Source: Streptomyces globosus
GTDB taxonomy: Bacteria; Actinomycetota; Actinomycetes; Streptomycetales; Streptomycetaceae
Length of the DNA: 64,000 nucleotides
Assembly: GCF_003325375.1 (NCBI RefSeq)
Contig: NZ_CP030862.1
Location: forward strand, 248,001-312,000
Direction: 5' to 3'
In this document: one piece after another, positions 59,685 through 64,000 of the stretch
How the letters are laid out: every line of letters starts with the position of its first letter
How positions within the stretch are numbered: the stretch's first letter is position 1
Made by a program: the position numbers and the translations under genes
The notes under the pieces: generated by a model
What the model was told of the DNA's origin: nothing
The model's input: only the letters and a program-made list of their open reading frames with translations
Database searches by the model: none

Positions 59685-60485
59685 TCACCCACCCTTCGTG
59701 CCGATGCGGGCCGCGTACTCGGCGGCGAGCCACGGGCCGAGGTCCTCGACCAGGTCCCGTACGGCGGCCCGGTCGGCCGCGGGCTCCAGTGCCAGCGCGG
59801 CCGCGGCCCGCATCTGGGCGGCCCGCTCCGGGTAGTACCGGCCGAAGACCTCCGCGGACTCGGCGAGGTCGCTCGTCCAGCCGCCCCAGCGCGGCATCAC
59901 CAGCGTGAATCCGGTGCGCACCAGGTGCCGGGACCAGCCGCGGGCCAGCCGCCGCAGCTCCGCGGGGCCCTCGGCGCGGGCGAGCCGCTGCCGCCAGGCG
60001 GGCAGCAGGTCGGCCAGGTCGCCGTTGGTCCCGCGGGCGAGGCGGATGTCGGGGCGGTAGCGGGGCAGGTCCTCGGCCAGGTCGGGGCCGAGCAGCGGGG
60101 TGCACAGGCAGGCCAGGAACCAGCCCATGTCGTGGCGTTCCTGCTCGCTCAGCAGGCGGTCCCGCCCGTACAGCAGCAGCCCCACCCCGTCGATCTGGGG
60201 GAAGTCCTCGTCGAGGGTGCGGGCCAGCACCTCGGCGGTGTCCCGGTCGTCTCCGGAGGGCTCGTGGTGCAGCGCCAGCAGCAGGTCCAGGTCGGAGCGG
60301 CCGGGCCGGGCCGTGCCGCGCGGGACCGACCCGTACAGGTAGGCGCTGTGCAGCCGGGGCCCGTAGGCGTCACGGATCCGCAGGCGCGCCGCGGCGACGA
60401 CGGGCGTGAACGGCTCGCGGATCCGGCCGAGGGAGCCCTCCCGCTCGATGTAGCCGTTCGCGTCGACGCCCCGCTGCTCGCCCAT
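59685..60485 (-). CDS. nucleotidyltransferase-domain protein
   Basis: The 266-residue protein has the polymerase-beta-type motif YGSVPRGTARPGRSDLDLLL (Gly52-Ser53, Asp65, Asp67) and a helical C-terminal domain, as in aminoglycoside adenylyltransferase-like proteins and DUF4111 relatives. It might modify a small molecule or act as a toxin-like enzyme; no partner gene is adjacent. CACAGT ends 6 bases before ATG, a weak leaderless-type signal. Confidence 0.75.
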   Translation of the reverse strand: MGEQRGVDANGYIEREGSLGRIREPFTPVVAAARLRIRDAYGPRLHSAYLYGSVPRGTARPGRSDLDLLLALHHEPSGDDRDTAEVLARTLDEDFPQIDGVGLLLYGRDRLLSEQERHDMGWFLACLCTPLLGPDLAEDLPRYRPDIRLARGTNGDLADLLPAWRQRLARAEGPAELRRLARGWSRHLVRTGFTLVMPRWGGWTSDLAESAEVFGRYYPERAAQMRAAAALALEPAADRAAVRDLVEDLGPWLAAEYAARIGTKGG

Positions 60486-60541
60486 GGCCCTACTGTGCCT
60501 CGCGCTGCGGCGGAAGGGGCTCCTGGGGTGCCTGAGGTGCC

Positions 60542-60605
60542 GCGGAAGCGCGGGAGGGGCCCTGCCCCGGTTCCGCCCGGGCAGGGCCCCTCCCGTTGCT
60601 TCCGC
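60542..60605. terminator. two-tier hairpin between crp and nucleotidyltransferase gene
   Basis: Inner 16-bp arms GGGAGGGGCCCTGCCC / GGGCAGGGCCCCTCCC (60552-60567, 60579-60594) are enclosed by outer 8-bp arms GCGGAAGC / GCTTCCGC. It begins 31 bases after the crp stop and should terminate crp very efficiently. Confidence 0.88.
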
Positions 60606-60636
60606 CGCGCTCGGGCGGTGCCGGTCGGCGCGGGGG

Positions 60637-61311
60637 TCAGCGCGAGCGCTTGGCCAGGCGCTCGACGTCCAGCAGGATCACGGCGCGGGCCTCCAGGCGG
60701 AGCCAGCCGCGGCCCGCGAAGTCGGCCAGGGCCTTGTTCACGGTCTCGCGCGAGGCGCCGACGAGCTGCGCCAGCTCCTCCTGCGTCAGGTCGTGGACGA
60801 CGTGGATGCCCTCCTCGGACTGCACGCCGAAGCGGCGCGACAGGTCCAGGAGCGCCCGGGCGACACGGCCCGGGACGTCGGAGAAGACCAGGTCGGACAT
60901 CTGGTCGTTGGTCTTGCGCAGGCGGCGGGCCACCGCGCGCAGCAGCGCGGTCGCGACCTCGGGGCGGGCGTTCAGCCAGGGCTGGAGGTCCCCGTGGCCC
61001 AGGCCCAGGAGCTTGACCTCGGTCAGGGCGGTCGCCGTGGCGGTGCGCGGGCCCGGGTCGAAGAGCGAGAGCTCGCCGATCAGCTCGCCGGGGCCGAGGA
61101 CGGCCAGCATGTTCTCGCGGCCGTCGGGGGAGGTGCGGTGCAGCTTCACCTTGCCCTCGGTGACCACGTACAGCCGGTCACCGGGGTCGCCCTCGTGGAA
61201 CAGGGCGTCACCGCGCGCGAGAGTCACCTCGCTCATCGAGGCGCGGAGCTCCGCGGCCTGCTCGTCATCGAGCGCCGCGAAGAGCGGGGCGCGCCGCAGA
61301 ACGTCGTCCAC
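60637..61311 (-). CDS. crp: cAMP receptor protein Crp
   Basis: The 224-residue regulator has a cyclic-nucleotide-binding beta barrel (LFHEGDPGDRLYVVTEGKVKL, IGELSLFDPGPRTATATA) and a C-terminal helix-turn-helix (TQEELAQLVGASRETVNKAL). I choose the GTG at 61311 (start MDDVLRRAPLFAALDD, preceded by AGGAGAGACTC), which gives the 224-residue length I recall for Streptomyces Crp, a regulator of germination and antibiotic production. A Crp-like site lies 67 bases upstream. Confidence 0.95.
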   Translation of the reverse strand: MDDVLRRAPLFAALDDEQAAELRASMSEVTLARGDALFHEGDPGDRLYVVTEGKVKLHRTSPDGRENMLAVLGPGELIGELSLFDPGPRTATATALTEVKLLGLGHGDLQPWLNARPEVATALLRAVARRLRKTNDQMSDLVFSDVPGRVARALLDLSRRFGVQSEEGIHVVHDLTQEELAQLVGASRETVNKALADFAGRGWLRLEARAVILLDVERLAKRSR

Positions 61312-61377
61312 GAGTCTCTCTCCTATGTCGACCAGCTCAGGGGACCGTGTTCCCCATTTTGCCGGACGGCTCAAACA

Positions 61378-61391
61378 GTGCGATCAATCAC
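61378..61391. promoter_or_regulatory. Crp-like site in crp upstream region
   Basis: GTGCGATCAATCAC matches GTG-N6-GNCAC at all but one fixed position (A for G). It lies 67-80 bases before the crp start and may serve autoregulation, or act on the divergent nth gene. Confidence 0.4.
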
Positions 61392-61493
61392 AAGGATGCC
61401 GGACGTACGGGCCTGCTGTGCTGCGGGCGCCCAAACGGAGTGGTGTTACCAGAGGTCCGGGCGGGTGTACGCGGCCGGCCTTAGGCTGGCCGG

Positions 61494-62486
61494 GTGTCCA
61501 ATAAGCCGGTGAGAGCACAGGCCAAGGGGTCCGCGGGAGTGACGCTCGCGCCCGATTCAGCTGTGGGCGAACAAGCCCCCCGAAAGGCGCCCTCGAAGCC
61601 GCCGACGGCGCGCGCGCAGCCCGCGGGCAAAGCTTCGGCCAAGAAAACGGAATCACGCCTGGCCATGGTCCGCAGGGCCCGCAGGATCAACCGGGAGCTG
61701 GCCGACGTCTACCCGTACGCCCACCCGGAACTCGACTTCCGGAACCCCTTCGAGCTGCTCGTCGCCACGGTTCTGTCCGCCCAGACGACCGACCTGAGGG
61801 TCAACCAGACGACCCCCGCGCTGTTCGCGGCCTACCCGACCCCCGAGGACATGGCCGCGGCCGTCCCCGAGGAGCTGGAGGAGCTCATCCGGCCGACCGG
61901 GTTCTTCCGGATGAAGGCGAAGTCCCTGCTGGGGCTGTCCGCCGCCCTGCGCGACCGCTTCGGCGGCGAGGTCCCGGGACGGCTCGAAGACCTCGTCACC
62001 CTGCCGGGCGTGGGCCGCAAGACGGCCAACGTCGTCCTCGGCAACGCGTTCGGAGTCCCCGGCCTGACCGTGGACACCCACTTCCAGCGGCTGGTCCTGC
62101 GCTGGAAGTGGACCGAGCAGAAGGAGCCGGAGAAGATCGAGGCGGAGATCGCCGCGATCTTCCCCAAGAGCGAGTGGACGATGCTCTCGCACCGGATCAT
62201 CTTCCACGGCCGCCGCATCTGCCACGCCCGCAAGCCGGCCTGTGGCGCCTGCCCGATCGCCCCGCTGTGCCCCGCGTACGGGGAGGGCGAGACGGACCCG
62301 GAGAAGGCGAAGAAGCTCCTGAAGTACGAGAAGGGCGGACAGCCGGGCCAGCGGCTCAGCCCGCCGCCGGACTACCCGGGCAGCCCGGCCCGGCCGTCGG
62401 AGCCCGCGGCGCAGCGGCCGGGGGCCGGCGGTACGGCCGGCACCGCGGGCGGCAGTACGGGGGACGGCGGCGCGGCGGCGTCCTGA
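61494..62486 (+). CDS. nth: endonuclease III (DNA glycosylase/AP lyase)
   Basis: Nth removes oxidised pyrimidines. The 330-residue protein has the helix-hairpin-helix [12 protein letters not shown] with catalytic Lys176, Asp194 in LTVDTH, and the [4Fe-4S] loop Cys243-x6-Cys250-x2-Cys253-x5-Cys259. Compared with the usual 210-220 residues, it has a Lys/Ala-rich N-terminal extension (about 50) and a Pro/Gly-rich tail (about 50). GTG lies 6 bases after TAGGCT (61482-61487). Confidence 0.95.
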   Translation: MSNKPVRAQAKGSAGVTLAPDSAVGEQAPRKAPSKPPTARAQPAGKASAKKTESRLAMVRRARRINRELADVYPYAHPELDFRNPFELLVATVLSAQTTDLRVNQTTPALFAAYPTPEDMAAAVPEELEELIRPTGFFRMKAKSLLGLSAALRDRFGGEVPGRLEDLVTLPGVGRKTANVVLGNAFGVPGLTVDTHFQRLVLRWKWTEQKEPEKIEAEIAAIFPKSEWTMLSHRIIFHGRRICHARKPACGACPIAPLCPAYGEGETDPEKAKKLLKYEKGGQPGQRLSPPPDYPGSPARPSEPAAQRPGAGGTAGTAGGSTGDGGAAAS

Positions 62487-62599
62487 GCAGGTCGGCGGGC
62501 CCGCCACACGGGGCGGACCCGCGCAGGAACGGAACCGGGCCGGCGGGGCGTTGTCCCGGTGCGGGACGGCGCCGGCGACGGCAGGCGGCACAGCACACA

Positions 62600-62624
62600 G
62601 CACGGCACGGCACGGCACGGCACG
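62600..62624 (+). repeat. GCACG tandem repeat
   Basis: Five exact GCACG units between nth and the NUDIX gene, about 25 bases before the latter's start. The upstream bases (CACAGCACACAG) are related. It is a potential slippage site. Confidence 0.85.
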
Positions 62625-62647
62625 ACGGCAGGGAACAGGGATTGCCC

Positions 62648-63403
62648 ATGACGCGCGGAGCACGGGACGACAGCAGCGTGGCCCAGGCGGCCGCCCCACC
62701 GGGCAGGCCGGGCGGCAGGCCGCACGGCCTGCCGCCCGCCCCGGTGGTCACCACCGACGGCCTGCCCGGCTGGCTCGGCCCCGTCGCCGAGGCCGTGCGC
62801 ACGGTCCGCCCGACCCAGCTCAGCCGCTTCCTGCCGCCCGAGGACGGTCGCGGCCGCCAGTCCGCCGTCCTCATCCTCTTCGGGGAGGGCGCCCGCGGCC
62901 CGGAGCTGCTCCTGATGGAGCGCGCCGGCAGCCTGCGCTCGCACCCGGGCCAGCCCTCGTTCCCCGGCGGCGCCCTCGACCCGGAGGACGGCGACCCGCA
63001 CACCACCGGCCCGCTGCGGGCCGCCCTGCGCGAGGCCGAGGAGGAGACCGGGCTCGACCCTGCCGGGGTCCAGCTCTTCGGCGTGCTGCCGCGCCTCTAC
63101 ATCCCGGTCAGCGAGTTCGTCGTCACGCCCGTCCTCGGCTGGTGGCGCGAGCCCAGCCCGGTCGGCGTCGTCGACCCCGCCGAGACGGCCCGGGTCTTCA
63201 CCGTGCCCGTGGCCGATCTCACGGACCCCGCGCACCGCGCCACCGCCGTCCACCCCAGCGGCCACCTGGGCCCGGCGTTCACCGTGCACGACGCCCTGGT
63301 CTGGGGTTTCACCGCCGGGGTGATCGACCGCATGCTCCACTTCGCGGGATGGGAGCGGCCCTGGGACCGCTCGCGGCAGGTCCCGCTCGACTGGCGCGCA
63401 TGA
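62648..63403 (+). CDS. CoA pyrophosphatase-type NUDIX hydrolase
   Basis: The 251-residue protein has LLMERAGSLRSHPGQPSFPG, matching the NUDIX CoA signature, followed by GGALDPEDGD and AALREAEEETGLDP. It should cleave CoA or its derivatives to phosphopantetheine and ADP. ATG is preceded by GGGAACAGGG, a modest site. Its place between nth and the MarP-like gene matches mycobacterial Rv3672c. Confidence 0.9.
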   Translation: MTRGARDDSSVAQAAAPPGRPGGRPHGLPPAPVVTTDGLPGWLGPVAEAVRTVRPTQLSRFLPPEDGRGRQSAVLILFGEGARGPELLLMERAGSLRSHPGQPSFPGGALDPEDGDPHTTGPLRAALREAEEETGLDPAGVQLFGVLPRLYIPVSEFVVTPVLGWWREPSPVGVVDPAETARVFTVPVADLTDPAHRATAVHPSGHLGPAFTVHDALVWGFTAGVIDRMLHFAGWERPWDRSRQVPLDWRA

Positions 63404-63416
63404 GACGGTGGCCCAT

Positions 63417-64000
63417 GTGAACGTGCTGGACATCCTGTTGCTGGTCGCCGCCGTGTGGTTCGCGATCGTCGGTTATCGCCAGGGCTTCGTCGTCGGCATC
63501 CTGTCGGTGATCGGCTTCCTCGGCGGCGGTCTCATCGCCGTGTCGGTGCTTCCCCTGGTCTGGGACCAGGTGACCGACGACGGCACCCAGGTGTCCACCA
63601 CCGTCGTGGTGGCCGCCGTCGTCGTGGTCATCATCTGCGCCTCCATCGGGCAGGCCTTCACCACCCACCTGGGGAACCGGCTGCGCCGCCACATCACGTG
63701 GTCGCCGGCGCGGGCCCTCGACGCGACCGGCGGCGCCGTCGTCAACGTCGTCGCCATGCTGCTCGTGGCGTGGCTGATCGGCTCGGCGCTCGCCGGGACC
63801 TCGCTGCCCACGCTGGGCAAGGAGGTCCGCAACTCAAAGGTGCTGCTGGGCGTGGCGCGGGTGCTCCCGGCCCAGGCGAACACCTGGTTCTCGGACTTCT
63901 CCTCCGCCCTCACGCGCAACGGCTTCCCGCAGGTCTTCAGCCCGTTCTCCAACGAGCCGATCACCGCGGTACGGGAACCGGACCCGGCGCTGGCGACGAG
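63417..64000 (+). CDS. MarP-like membrane serine protease, 5' part
   Basis: The first 194 codons are present and the gene runs off the window. The sequence MNVLDILLLVAAVWFAIVGYRQG begins a CvpA-type domain with four membrane helices (to about residue 130), followed by the start of a periplasmic linker (ANTWFSDFSSAL). In mycobacteria this architecture ends in a chymotrypsin-like protease (MarP, Rv3671c) needed for acid resistance; that domain is outside the window. GTG 63417 is chosen; an in-frame GTG at 63408 is also possible. Confidence 0.85.
   Translation, partial: MNVLDILLLVAAVWFAIVGYRQGFVVGILSVIGFLGGGLIAVSVLPLVWDQVTDDGTQVSTTVVVAAVVVVIICASIGQAFTTHLGNRLRRHITWSPARALDATGGAVVNVVAMLLVAWLIGSALAGTSLPTLGKEVRNSKVLLGVARVLPAQANTWFSDFSSALTRNGFPQVFSPFSNEPITAVREPDPALAT

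Noticed and set aside
59685..60485. Nucleotidyltransferase as a MNT/HEPN toxin-antitoxin unit
   Set aside because: No HEPN partner is adjacent, and the protein is longer than MNT antitoxins.
62600..62624. GCACG repeats as a CRISPR-like array
   Set aside because: The units are only 5 bases with no spacers; it is a simple tandem repeat.

Overview
The window reads as ordinary chromosome from a Streptomyces-like actinomycete. GC content is very high with GC-rich third codon positions. Start codons are often GTG, and one is TTG. Many stop and start codons overlap (ATGA, GTGA, 8-base overlaps). The gene content (WblA, Streptomyces-type Crp, SLATT protein, kynurenine operon, IS701-like chromosomal gene) fits the group. 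From memory, the gene order matches the Streptomyces coelicolor region around SCO3655 to SCO3567. I see no intact insertion sequence, prophage, CRISPR array or biosynthetic cluster.

Layout. 1-7.5 kb: end of a DUF2617 gene, a membrane-anchored spermidine-synthase-like protein, a polyketide-cyclase-fold membrane protein, an aldose epimerase, pyrE, fba and a transposase-derived gene. 7.5-12.6 kb: DUF3151, the tryptophan-catabolism genes kynA-kynU and a formamidase-like hydrolase, then wrbA divergent from a TetR regulator with duplicated operators. 12.7-19.2 kb: a secreted repeat protein, purA, a degenerate diacylglycerol-kinase-like protein, an MFS transporter behind an attenuator-like hairpin, and a cytochrome P450. 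19.2-27.9 kb: two tandem NarL-type two-component systems, an acyltransferase, a secreted DUF1023 hydrolase, a HIT-like protein, and a PfpI-MarR pair. 28-33.5 kb: class III aminotransferase, GntR regulator, and a large GT2/membrane glycosyltransferase fusion. 33.5-41.6 kb: SLATT protein, ybaB-recR-DUF5063, ask-asd, a SigE-family sigma factor operon, and SURF1. 41.6-49.5 kb: S9 peptidase, cytosine-deaminase-like amidohydrolase, sulfite-oxidase-like enzyme, class IV aminotransferase, secreted nuclease and tRNA-Pro. 49.6-64 kb: a block shared with mycobacteria, consisting of metallophosphoesterase, yqeY, a ponA2-type PBP, wblA (whiB4-like), paired ArsA/GET3-type ATPases, DUF4177, RidA, NUDIX, MBL hydrolase, crp, nth, CoA-type NUDIX and a MarP-like protease cut by the window end.

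Themes. About two dozen genes have a TANNNT-like -10 hexamer ending only 6-7 bases before the start codon, which implies leaderless mRNAs. Several regulators sit beside credible operators: TetR/wrbA, MarR/PfpI, and a Crp-type site upstream of kynA with crp itself in the window. The best candidates for something new are the hairpin-U6-ATG arrangement before the MFS gene, the transposase-derived gene lacking its first catalytic aspartate, and degenerate enzymes kept as intact genes (DAGK-like, GT2 fusion). Functions are inferred from sequence motifs and remembered families; no search was run.
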